Positions 43,453-50,581 of a stretch of 64,000 bases of DNA are shown here, piece by piece. The DNA is from an uncultured Paracoccaceae bacterium (GTDB taxonomy: Bacteria; Pseudomonadota; Alphaproteobacteria; Rhodobacterales; Rhodobacteraceae): the NCBI GenBank assembly GCA_947503765.1, contig CANNFA010000003.1:62001-126000 (forward strand), read 5' to 3'. The first letter of the stretch is position 1. Every line of letters begins with the position of its first letter. Position numbers and translations under genes: made by a program. Under the pieces are notes generated by a model. It was not told the DNA's origin, did no database searches, and was given only the letters and a program-made list of their open reading frames with translations.

Positions 43453-44561
43453 TGCGCGCCGTCTCCCGCAAAGCTCAGCAGCAGGTCATGCGCCTCGGGG
43501 TCGTCCATCTGCACCGGCGGGTGCTTGAACAGAAAGGCGCTGGCATCGCTGATCGCGCCCTTGAGCCCTCGCGCGCGGGCGATGCGCGCAGCCCGGATCG
43601 CGGTGATCGCCATGGCGGCGGCGTTCGGGCTGTCCTCGACCTCGAGCCGGACCTCCATCGAGGTGCGCGCGCCGCCCAGAAGCCGCCCTTCGAGCCGCAC
43701 ATAGGCCACCTTGCGGTCGTTCAGCCACGGCACGTAGTCGGACGGGCCGATGCGGATATTGCCGTCGGCGAGCCGCGCATCCATCGCCGATTGCACCGCC
43801 TCGGTCTTCGACTCGCGCTTCAGCGCCAGGCGGTCCATGTCCATCATGTTCATGAAATCGGTGTTGCCGCCGACATTGAGCTGATAGGTCCGGTCCAGTT
43901 TCACGCCGCGCAGATCGGCAAGATGCGCCAGGGTGCGGTGCACGACGGTCGCGCCGAACTGCGCCTTGAAATCGTCGCCCAGGATCGGCAGGCCCGCCGC
44001 CTCGAATTTCGCCGCCCAGGCCGGGTTCGAGGCCAGGAAGATCGGGATGCCGTTGACCACCGCGCAGCCCGCCTTGAGCGCGCATTCGGCGTAGAATTCC
44101 ACCGCCTGCTGGCTGCCCACCGGCAGGAAGATGATCAGCACCTCGGTCTCGGCCTCTTTCAGGGCGGTGACGATCTGGTCCTGCGTCAGCGGCACGGCCT
44201 CTGACGGAACAAAGCTGAGATCGGGCGGCTGGTTGCGCATGAAGGCCGACACGCCGTCGAGATCGGGGCCGCGATGCACGGTGGCCTTCTGATCGGAGAG
44301 CTGGTCCCAGAACACCTCGGTGCAGTTGGGATCGGCCAGCACCGCCTCGCCCAGCGGGCGGTTCACCTTGCGGCGGTCCACGTCGAAGCCGGCGACGATC
44401 TCGATATCCTCGGGGCAGTAGCCGCCCAGGACCGGAAAGCTGACGCCGACCGCGTCGCCTCCCTTGGCGCGGCAGTAGGAGACGGCCTGAACCAGCGAAG
44501 AGGCGCAGTTGCCGATGCCGGCAATGGCCGTGCGGATGCGCCCGCTCGGAGAGGTGGTCAT
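43449..44561 (-). CDS. ino1: myo-Inositol-1(3)-phosphate synthase
   Basis: NAD-dependent isomerase (370 aa) converting glucose 6-phosphate to inositol phosphate, the committed step to inositol. It closely resembles the short, actinobacterial-type enzyme: IAGIGNCASSLVQAVSY, FLPVGSQQAVEFYAECALKA, LPILGDDFKAQFGATVVHR, the NVGGNTDFMNM block, IGPSDYVPWLNDRKVAYVRL and EVEDSPNAAAMAITAIRA. This enzyme is uncommon in Proteobacteria. GAGG precedes the ATG. It heads a tightly overlapping operon (ino1, SDR, cdsA-like, lptF-like, lptG-like), with the DUF4833 gene 86 bp upstream on the same strand. Confidence 0.93.
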   Translation of the reverse strand: MTTSPSGRIRTAIAGIGNCASSLVQAVSYCRAKGGDAVGVSFPVLGGYCPEDIEIVAGFDVDRRKVNRPLGEAVLADPNCTEVFWDQLSDQKATVHRGPDLDGVSAFMRNQPPDLSFVPSEAVPLTQDQIVTALKEAETEVLIIFLPVGSQQAVEFYAECALKAGCAVVNGIPIFLASNPAWAAKFEAAGLPILGDDFKAQFGATVVHRTLAHLADLRGVKLDRTYQLNVGGNTDFMNMMDMDRLALKRESKTEAVQSAMDARLADGNIRIGPSDYVPWLNDRKVAYVRLEGRLLGGARTSMEVRLEVEDSPNAAAMAITAIRAARIARARGLKGAISDASAFLFKHPPVQMDDPEAHDLLLSFAGDGAQ

Positions 44562-44647
44562 GGGTCCCTCGGATATGTCGTTCTTGTTGGCGCGGCTTTT
44601 GACAGAAACGCGCGGCGGATGCCAGCGGGATGTTCCCGCATGGCGGG

Positions 44648-45256
44648 TTACTGCAGGCGGCCGCCCGAGACGCTGAAATACTCGGAAATCGCGCCGCCGC
44701 CATTCGGCAGCAGCCCGTGCACCGACAATCCGGTGACGCTGGGGATCAGGCCGTCATCGTTCACCGTGGCATAGGCATAGACCGGGCGCGCCTTCTGCCC
44801 GCCGATCCGCGCCAGCGCCTGCGACTGGCCGGGGCCGGTTTGAAGCAGCAGGAACGACAGTTGCGGCAGGGGCTTGAGCGACACGTCGAACTGCCCCGGC
44901 TGCGCGCGGCGGCGCACGTTCACGCCGTAGGCCATCATCCGCTCGATCGGCTTGAGCGGCTTGCGCGCGCCGTCGGTATTGTAGCGCCGCCAGTAGACAT
45001 GCACCGGATCCGGCCAGGCAAGGTTGCCGGCTCCGTCATAGCGCGCGGCGAAGATGATCGTGTTGGCATTCATCGAGCGTTGCAGGAACAACAGCTGATG
45101 CGGCTCCTGCGGCACGGGCCAGTCGGGGCGCATCAGCGGCAGCGTGCCGTTGCGCGCCACCCGGACCTTCTGCAACTGCGCGGCCCGGGCCGGCGGCGCG
45201 AACGGGGCGAGGGCGGCGGCGGAGCCTGCGGCGGCAAGGAAGTGGCGGCGTTTCAT
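44648..45256 (-). CDS. Exported DUF4833 protein
   Basis: A 202-aa protein with a Tat-like signal (MKRRHFLAAAGSAAALAPFA) and a domain that fits DUF4833 as I know it: LLFLQRSMNANTIIFAARYD, DPVHVYWRRYNTDGARKPL, RMMAYGVNVRRRAQPG and a final SVHGLLPNGGGAISEYF. The function of DUF4833 is not known to me. Its place 86 bp upstream of ino1, same strand, suggests it belongs to the inositol-lipid gene set, for example as a periplasmic lipid carrier or receiver. That is speculation from position. Confidence 0.65.
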   Translation of the reverse strand: MKRRHFLAAAGSAAALAPFAPPARAAQLQKVRVARNGTLPLMRPDWPVPQEPHQLLFLQRSMNANTIIFAARYDGAGNLAWPDPVHVYWRRYNTDGARKPLKPIERMMAYGVNVRRRAQPGQFDVSLKPLPQLSFLLLQTGPGQSQALARIGGQKARPVYAYATVNDDGLIPSVTGLSVHGLLPNGGGAISEYFSVSGGRLQ

Positions 45257-45357
45257 GACCCGAGTGTAATACAGAACGCCCGGTGCGGCGACATCAAGAT
45301 TTCGCCAGTGGGCGGAACCCTGCGGACGGGGCGGGCCTGCACCCGGCCGAACCGGCG

Positions 45358-45384
45358 TCGGACCGGCTGCTTTTGCCGGTCCGA
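45358..45384. promoter_or_regulatory. Perfect 10-bp inverted repeat in the divergent spacer
   Basis: TCGGACCGGC (45358-45367) and GCCGGTCCGA (45375-45384) flank a 7-base loop. It lies 100 bp before the DUF4833/ino1 transcription unit and 250 bp before the divergent solute-binding protein gene. Without a T-run it is more likely an operator or leader hairpin than a terminator. Confidence 0.35.
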
Positions 45385-45506
45385 AATGGTTCGACAGGTT
45401 TGCCTAATTGCCCCCGAAGGGCGCGGCAACGATGCGCGTCCGGGGTCGGTAGAAACAAGATTATTCGTTTACAAACAAGGCGCTACAGGGTATTCGGCGG
45501 TGACCC

Positions 45507-45534
45507 TTGCAACACCGGAAACAAGCCGCATAAT
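45507..45534 (+). promoter_or_regulatory. Candidate promoter of the quaternary-amine binding protein gene
   Basis: TTGCAA (45507-45512) and CATAAT (45529-45534) with 16-bp spacing in an A+T-richer stretch, about 100 bp before the ATG. The 376-bp spacer otherwise holds the inverted repeat at 45358-45384 and no gene. Confidence 0.45.
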
Positions 45535-45632
45535 AAAGCACTCCTACATACGCGCCAGAGCCGTCAAGGCTCGGATCGCTCCGAAGTCCGCCGCGCTGCG
45601 TGGCAGGACACGGCAACAACAAGGAGATAACG

Positions 45633-46607
45633 ATGACGATGAAACACATGCTCTCCGCCGCGGCCCTTGCCGCCGCGGTGCCTGGCCTTGCCGCCGCGGA
45701 ATGCGGCGATGTGAGCATCACCGAGATGACGTTTTCCTCGGCCATCATCACCACCGAGATCGCCTCTTTCCTCATGGAACAGGGCTATGGCTGCAAGGTG
45801 ACGCGCGTGCCCTCCGACACGATTCCGGCGCTGGCATCGCTGGCCGAGAACAACGATCCCGATATCGTCACGGAGCTTTGGGTCAATTCCGCCGGTGCCG
45901 TCTATGACAAGCTGAAAGCGGAAGGCGTGATCACCGATCTGACCAAGGTTCTGGACCCCGGCGGTGTCGAAGCCTGGTGGATCCCCACCTACCTGGCCGA
46001 GGAACACCCCGAACTGACGACCATCCAGGGCATTCTCGACAACCCCGAGCTGGTCGGAAACCGGTTCAACAACTGCCCCGATGGCGGTTGGGTGTGCGGC
46101 ATCATCAACAACAACATCGCGCGGGCCTATGGCCTCGAGGAGGCCGGGATCGAGGTGTTCTATCACGGCTCGGGCGAAACCCTGGCCGCATCCTTGGCGG
46201 CGGCTTACGAAAACAAGGAGCCGTGGTTCGGCTATTACTGGGAGCCGACGGCGATCATGGGGCGCTTTGACATGACCATGGTCGATATCGGCGACGTGGA
46301 CCTCGAGGCGCACGAAGCCAACCTGGACCCCGACGTGGTTGACCCGAAGCCCAGCGCCTATCCCCCGAGCCTGGTCTACACCGTGGCCACGACCCGGTTC
46401 GTCGAGGAAAAACCCGAGATTGCCGAGTTGATGAGCAATATCAACTTCGGAACCGACGAGATGAGCGCGCTTTTGGCCTGGAAGGGCGAAAACAACGCGT
46501 CCACCGAGGAAACGGCGGTCCATTTCCTGATGAACAACAAGGAAAGATGGGCTGAGTGGTTGAATGACGACGCACGGGCGCGTCTGTCCAATCTGCTGGG
46601 CAAGTGA
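45633..46607 (+). CDS. Glycine betaine/proline-type ABC transporter substrate-binding protein
   Basis: Periplasmic OpuAC/ProX-type binding protein (324 aa) for a quaternary amine such as glycine betaine, choline or a relative. Signal peptide (MKHMLSAAALAAAVPGLAAA), then VSITEMTFSSAIITTEIASF, DIVTELWVNSAGAVYDKL and the aromatic WFGYYWEPTAIMGRF segment, whose Trp/Tyr residues could form the cation-binding cage. AAGGAG stands six bases before the ATG at 45633. No permease or ATPase gene follows; the next gene converges from the other strand beyond a hairpin, so it is an orphan binding protein here. Confidence 0.87.
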   Translation: MTMKHMLSAAALAAAVPGLAAAECGDVSITEMTFSSAIITTEIASFLMEQGYGCKVTRVPSDTIPALASLAENNDPDIVTELWVNSAGAVYDKLKAEGVITDLTKVLDPGGVEAWWIPTYLAEEHPELTTIQGILDNPELVGNRFNNCPDGGWVCGIINNNIARAYGLEEAGIEVFYHGSGETLAASLAAAYENKEPWFGYYWEPTAIMGRFDMTMVDIGDVDLEAHEANLDPDVVDPKPSAYPPSLVYTVATTRFVEEKPEIAELMSNINFGTDEMSALLAWKGENNASTEETAVHFLMNNKERWAEWLNDDARARLSNLLGK

Positions 46608-46649
46608 TACCGGCGCGCGCGCCTTGCGGCGCTGTGTGACAGGCGACGC

Positions 46650-46673
46650 GGCCGGGCCTTTGGTGGCCCGGCC
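46650..46673. terminator. Hairpin between convergent genes
   Basis: GGCCGGGCC (46650-46658) pairs perfectly with GGCCCGGCC (46665-46673) around a 6-base loop. The T-run is weak. Its position 42 bp after the betaine-type gene stop suggests termination. Confidence 0.5.
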
Positions 46674-46773
46674 TTCCGGCTGGCCGCGATTCGTGCGCCC
46701 CGGCCGGCTTTCGCAGATTACGAGCGGCCGGCGGGCCGGCGCCGAGTATGGCGCAGCGGCTCGGGGGCGAAGA

Positions 46774-48006
46774 TCATGCGCCGCGCCATAGCTGTTCGAC
46801 CTTGTTCTGCGCCCGCTCCAGGATTTCCGCCGTCGCCTCGTCGCCGGCCAGCGATTCGGCCACTGCATTGTCGATGATCGCCGCCACTTCCGGCAGCCGC
46901 CGGTCGGCGGGCATCAGCCGGGCAAGGCCGTGCAGGCGGTCCATCTGGCCGGCAAACGGGATCATCCGGGCGACGTCCGGATCGGCCCAGGTGGCGCTGC
47001 GGCAGCCGATCCCGCCTTCCAGCGTCAGCAGCTTGTCCATCGGCGCATTGGTGGCGTGCCGGATGAACCGCCAGGCCAGATCCTTGTGGCGGCTGCCCGA
47101 CCCGATTGCCAGCACCCAATAGACCAGCACTGCCGCCGATGCCTCGCCCGGCGCATGCGGCATCGGCGCGACGTCGACCTTGCCGCGCACCGGCGAGTCC
47201 GCGGCCCCCGCGGCATTTGCCGCAAAGCCGAACCAGTTGGTCATCATCGCCGCCTCGCCGTTCGAGAACAGCGCGCCCGAGCCGACCGAGTCGGTCCTGA
47301 GCGCGGCCGGGTGCACTACCCCGCTTTCACGCACCAGCCAGCGGTAGAAATCGAGCCCCGCCAGCGCCTCGGCCGACGTCAGATCGGGCTTTCCGGCCGC
47401 ATCGGTCAGCGCGCCGCCGCGCGACCAGATCTGCGCGCAGAAATCGTAGACCGTGTTATGCGCGTCGGGATAGCTGGCGACAATGGTGCCCCAGCGCCCG
47501 GCCTCGGGGTCGGTGAAGAACCGCGCGACCTCGACGAACTCGTCCCATGTCTCGGGGATGGTCAGGGCGCGGCCGCGCCGGTCGGCGAACCGCGCCGCCG
47601 CGTCCCCGAACAGGTCGGTGCGGTAGATCAGGCATTGCGGCCCGTCATGGAACGGCAGCCCGTACCAATGCCCGTCCACCTGTTGCTGGGTCTGCAGGCA
47701 GGCGGGCCAGCAATCGGGCGCGCCCTCGGCAGGCGCGCTGCGGCCCAGTTCGGTCAGATCGGCAAGGTGCCCGTCGCCGACCGCCATCGGCAGCCAGTCG
47801 GTGACCACATAGCCGATGTCGATCTCGCCATTCTTCAACCCGCCGCGCACGAACATGGCGTCCGACAGATCCTCGATATCCATCTGCACCGGCTCGATCA
47901 AAGCGTCCTCGCCGGTGGCGGCACGGAAATCGGCGAATTGTTTGCGCAAAGCGGTTTCGAATTGGTCGAACCGGCGGACGGCGACGCGAAGCACGGGGCG
48001 GGTCAT
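46774..48006 (-). CDS. Family 1-type extracellular solute-binding domain protein without a signal peptide
   Basis: A 410-aa protein with the fold pattern of sugar ABC binding proteins: LTELGRSAPAEG, WYGLPFHDGPQCLIYRTDLF, IPETWDEFVEVARFF, FSNGEAAMMTNWFGFAAN and WVLAIGSGSRHKDLAWRFI. Unlike such proteins it starts MTRPVLRVAVRRFDQFETAL, directly at the first beta-strand, with no signal peptide or lipobox; the open frame upstream contains none either. It may act in the cytoplasm, have lost its leader, or be exported differently. No transporter genes adjoin it. It follows the von Willebrand A gene on the same strand (53-bp gap). Confidence 0.72.
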   Translation of the reverse strand: MTRPVLRVAVRRFDQFETALRKQFADFRAATGEDALIEPVQMDIEDLSDAMFVRGGLKNGEIDIGYVVTDWLPMAVGDGHLADLTELGRSAPAEGAPDCWPACLQTQQQVDGHWYGLPFHDGPQCLIYRTDLFGDAAARFADRRGRALTIPETWDEFVEVARFFTDPEAGRWGTIVASYPDAHNTVYDFCAQIWSRGGALTDAAGKPDLTSAEALAGLDFYRWLVRESGVVHPAALRTDSVGSGALFSNGEAAMMTNWFGFAANAAGAADSPVRGKVDVAPMPHAPGEASAAVLVYWVLAIGSGSRHKDLAWRFIRHATNAPMDKLLTLEGGIGCRSATWADPDVARMIPFAGQMDRLHGLARLMPADRRLPEVAAIIDNAVAESLAGDEATAEILERAQNKVEQLWRGA

Positions 48007-48059
48007 GTCGAAACCTCGAATTGTGACGGGCAGGGGCAGGGCGCGCGGCGCGCCGCCGA

Positions 48060-49098
48060 TCACTCGACGGTCAGCACCACGCTCGAAAGGCTCTTGCGGT
48101 TCTGGCCCAGGATATAGCGCAGCTCGTAGGCGCCCGGCTGATCGGGCGCCGCGACGGTCAGCGGAGAGCCGTCGCGCGTATAGGTGTAGGCGGTGTATTT
48201 CCCGTCCGCCGCGCCCGCCGGGAAAATAGCGATGTAGTCGCGCGCATAATCCGGCCCGGTCCATGTCACCTCGACGCTGCCGCCCGCCGCCACCGTGTCC
48301 GGCGCCGAAAACTCTGCCGTCGCGGCGCTGAGCGTGATCGGAGTGCGGGCGATGATCGTCCGGTCCTGCCGCATGACATAGAGGATGTCGTACTCCCCCG
48401 GCTCGGCGGGCAGCAGCAGATCGAGCGGCGCCCCCTCGCGGGTGTAGGTGTAGGTGACATGCCGGTCCTCGCCGCGCGGGACGACGGCGATGTAGTCGTC
48501 CTTGTAGTCCGGGCCGGTCCATCCGACCTGCACCGTGGCGCCGGCGGTGGCGGAGGCGGGGGCGTCCAGCGTCGCCTCTGTCCCGGTGACGGTGATCGGG
48601 GTGCGGGCCAGGGCTTTCCGGTCCTGCCGCATGACATAGAGGATGTCGTACTCGCCCGGCTCGGCCGGCATCAGCAGGTCGAGCGGCGCCCCCTCGCGGG
48701 TGTAGGTGTAGGTGATGTGCTTTTCGTCACCCCGCGCCACCACGGCGATGTAGTCGTCCTTGTAGTCCGGCCCCGTCCATCCGACCTGCACCGTGGCGCC
48801 TGCGGTGGCGGCGGCGGGGGCGTCGAGCGTCGCGGTGGCCGGCGTCACCTCGATGGCGCTTGTCGCCAGCGCCTTGCGCCCGTCGCGCAGGATGTAGCGG
48901 ACCGCGTAGCTGCCCGGCTCGGACGGGAGCAGCAGGTCCAGCAGCGGCCCCTCGCGCGTGTAGGTGTAGGTGATGTGCCGCGTCTCGTCCGTGGGCGTGA
49001 CGGCGATGTAGTCGTCCTTGGCGTCGGGCCCGGTCCAGGCGACCTGCACGGTCGAGCCGGCCACCCCGGTGGCGGGCGCGTCGAGCGTGGCGCCGGGG
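48060..49098 (-). repeat. Four tandem 258-bp (86-residue) coding repeats
   Basis: Counted from the N-terminal side, repeats begin near 49093, 48838, 48580 and 48320. Each encodes a module containing WTGPD-x2-DYIAV, TYTYTRE and a Y-I/V-L/M motif followed by R-K-A/S-L. Repeats 2 and 3 are nearly identical in DNA with an exact 258-bp offset, showing recent duplication; repeats 1 and 4 have diverged. Confidence 0.85.
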
Positions 49099-50252
49099 CG
49101 GAACTCGGGCAGGGTCAGGCGGACGGTGTTGGGAACGCTGCCGACACCGAACCGCTGTTCGGCATGGGCCTCGTCTGCGGGGCGCAGCACGGACACGGCA
49201 TAGGTGCCGCGCGTCAGCTCGAGATCGAGCGCGCCGCCCTGCCGCCCGGTGAAGATCACGCCTTCGGGGCCGGTCAATTCCCAGACCAGGCCATCGGGGA
49301 TCACCCGGCCATGCTTGCCGTCGACCGCGTGGACGCGGATGCGCACAGGCTCGGGCGCGGGGTCGGGCAGGATCAGCGTCACGGTGCGATCCTTCGTGTC
49401 CACCGCGACCTCGCGGGTGGCGCTGGCGCCGTCGCCGGCACGGGTGACGGTGGCGGTGTAGGTGCCCGGCGGCAGCGGCAGGACCGGCGCGGCCTCGGTC
49501 GCACCGGACAGCAGCGGCACGCCCATCGAGGTGGTCAGCGACCAGGTCAGCCCCTCGCCGATGCGCGCGCCGCCGGCGCCCTCGGTCGCAACAAGGGTGA
49601 CGGTCGCCGGCTCCGGCTCGGGCGCCGGGGCGGACACCTCGCGCAGCGCGTCGGACAATTCGCCCGCATCGGCGGCGCTGCGGAAGATGCCGCCGGTCTC
49701 TTCGGCCAGGCATTGCAGCTGCGCCAGCGCTTCGGGCTCGCTCTCAAGGTCGAACCCGATCACGTGGGCGGTGAAATCCACGCCGGTCTGCTCGAGCTTG
49801 CGGCCCACCGCGCAAGGGTCCAGGTCGCAGGTCTCGATCCCGTCGGAGACGAGGATGACGGTCGCCTTCTCCTCGCCGTAGCGCAGCGCCTCGGCGGCGG
49901 CGATCACCGCGGCGGATAGCGGCGTCTTGCCCTTGGGGTTGATCGCGTTCACCGCGGCGGCAATGCTGCCCGCGGTGCCGAGGCCGGGCGCCACGACGGT
50001 TTCGATGTCGCTGCAATCGCCCTTGCGGCGGTGGCCGTAGACGGTCAGGCCCAGTTCCTGGTCGGGCGGGAAATCGGCCAGCAGGGTGCCGATCACGTCC
50101 CGCGCGATGACGATCTTGTTGACGCCGTCGATCTGCCCCCACATCGAGCCGGACCCGTCCATCACCAGGATCGTGCGCGGCCGCTCCTGCGCGGCGGCGG
50201 GGACGGCGAAGGCGCACAGCGCGAGGCTCAGGGCAAGAAACAGGCGGACCAT
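48060..50252 (-). CDS. Secreted von Willebrand factor A domain protein with four tandem repeats
   Basis: A 730-aa exported protein: signal peptide MVRLFLALSLALCAFAVPAAA, then a VWA domain (about 25-215) with an intact metal-dependent adhesion site (MDGSGSMWGQ, NPKGKTPLSAAV, VSDGIETCDLDPC). Two beta-rich segments follow (about 230-395), then four 86-residue beta-sandwich modules with WTGPDYKDDYIAVV and YTYTREGAPLDL. It looks like a periplasmic or surface protein that binds ligand through VWA and presents repeated Ig-like domains. The frame is open farther upstream, but the ATG at 50252 gives the signal peptide and has CGGAG before it. Confidence 0.85.
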   Translation of the reverse strand: MVRLFLALSLALCAFAVPAAAQERPRTILVMDGSGSMWGQIDGVNKIVIARDVIGTLLADFPPDQELGLTVYGHRRKGDCSDIETVVAPGLGTAGSIAAAVNAINPKGKTPLSAAVIAAAEALRYGEEKATVILVSDGIETCDLDPCAVGRKLEQTGVDFTAHVIGFDLESEPEALAQLQCLAEETGGIFRSAADAGELSDALREVSAPAPEPEPATVTLVATEGAGGARIGEGLTWSLTTSMGVPLLSGATEAAPVLPLPPGTYTATVTRAGDGASATREVAVDTKDRTVTLILPDPAPEPVRIRVHAVDGKHGRVIPDGLVWELTGPEGVIFTGRQGGALDLELTRGTYAVSVLRPADEAHAEQRFGVGSVPNTVRLTLPEFRPGATLDAPATGVAGSTVQVAWTGPDAKDDYIAVTPTDETRHITYTYTREGPLLDLLLPSEPGSYAVRYILRDGRKALATSAIEVTPATATLDAPAAATAGATVQVGWTGPDYKDDYIAVVARGDEKHITYTYTREGAPLDLLMPAEPGEYDILYVMRQDRKALARTPITVTGTEATLDAPASATAGATVQVGWTGPDYKDDYIAVVPRGEDRHVTYTYTREGAPLDLLLPAEPGEYDILYVMRQDRTIIARTPITLSAATAEFSAPDTVAAGGSVEVTWTGPDYARDYIAIFPAGAADGKYTAYTYTRDGSPLTVAAPDQPGAYELRYILGQNRKSLSSVVLTVE

Positions 50253-50581
50253 CGGACACTCCGTCAGGGCGGGGGAATCGCGGGCAGGATAGCGGGGAAG
50301 GGCGCGCGGGGAAAGCTGGCTGAAAAGAGGGGTGGGGCGAGCAGCCGGTTCGGCCTCGCGCCCGTGGGCTACGGCGTCGCGATGCGCCCGAACAGCGCCG
50401 AAGGCGCCGGGCGAGCGCCTGCCCGCCCCGACGGGCTGGCGCTTTGGCCGCCTTCGCGCGCCGCTCGTATTTCGGACGAACCTGGCAGGGATAAAGCGCT
50501 CCCGAACGACCGTTGCGGCGCCACCCCGCGGACAGGCGCCCGCCCGGCGCGCATCCGTTGCGCCGACATCTGGCCCCGACC
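50253..50581. other. Spacer without a recognised gene
   Basis: 329 bases between two leftward genes. The first 30 bases are the leader of the VWA gene. The remainder is G+C-rich with short inverted repeats (for example GGGCGAGCGCCTGCCCG near 50409) but no T-run, no convincing promoter and no credible reading frame. Confidence 0.5.

Noticed and set aside
46774-48522. Longer start for the signal-less binding protein that could supply a signal peptide
   Set aside because: The upstream part of the frame is a shadow of the VWA repeats and contains no hydrophobic leader.
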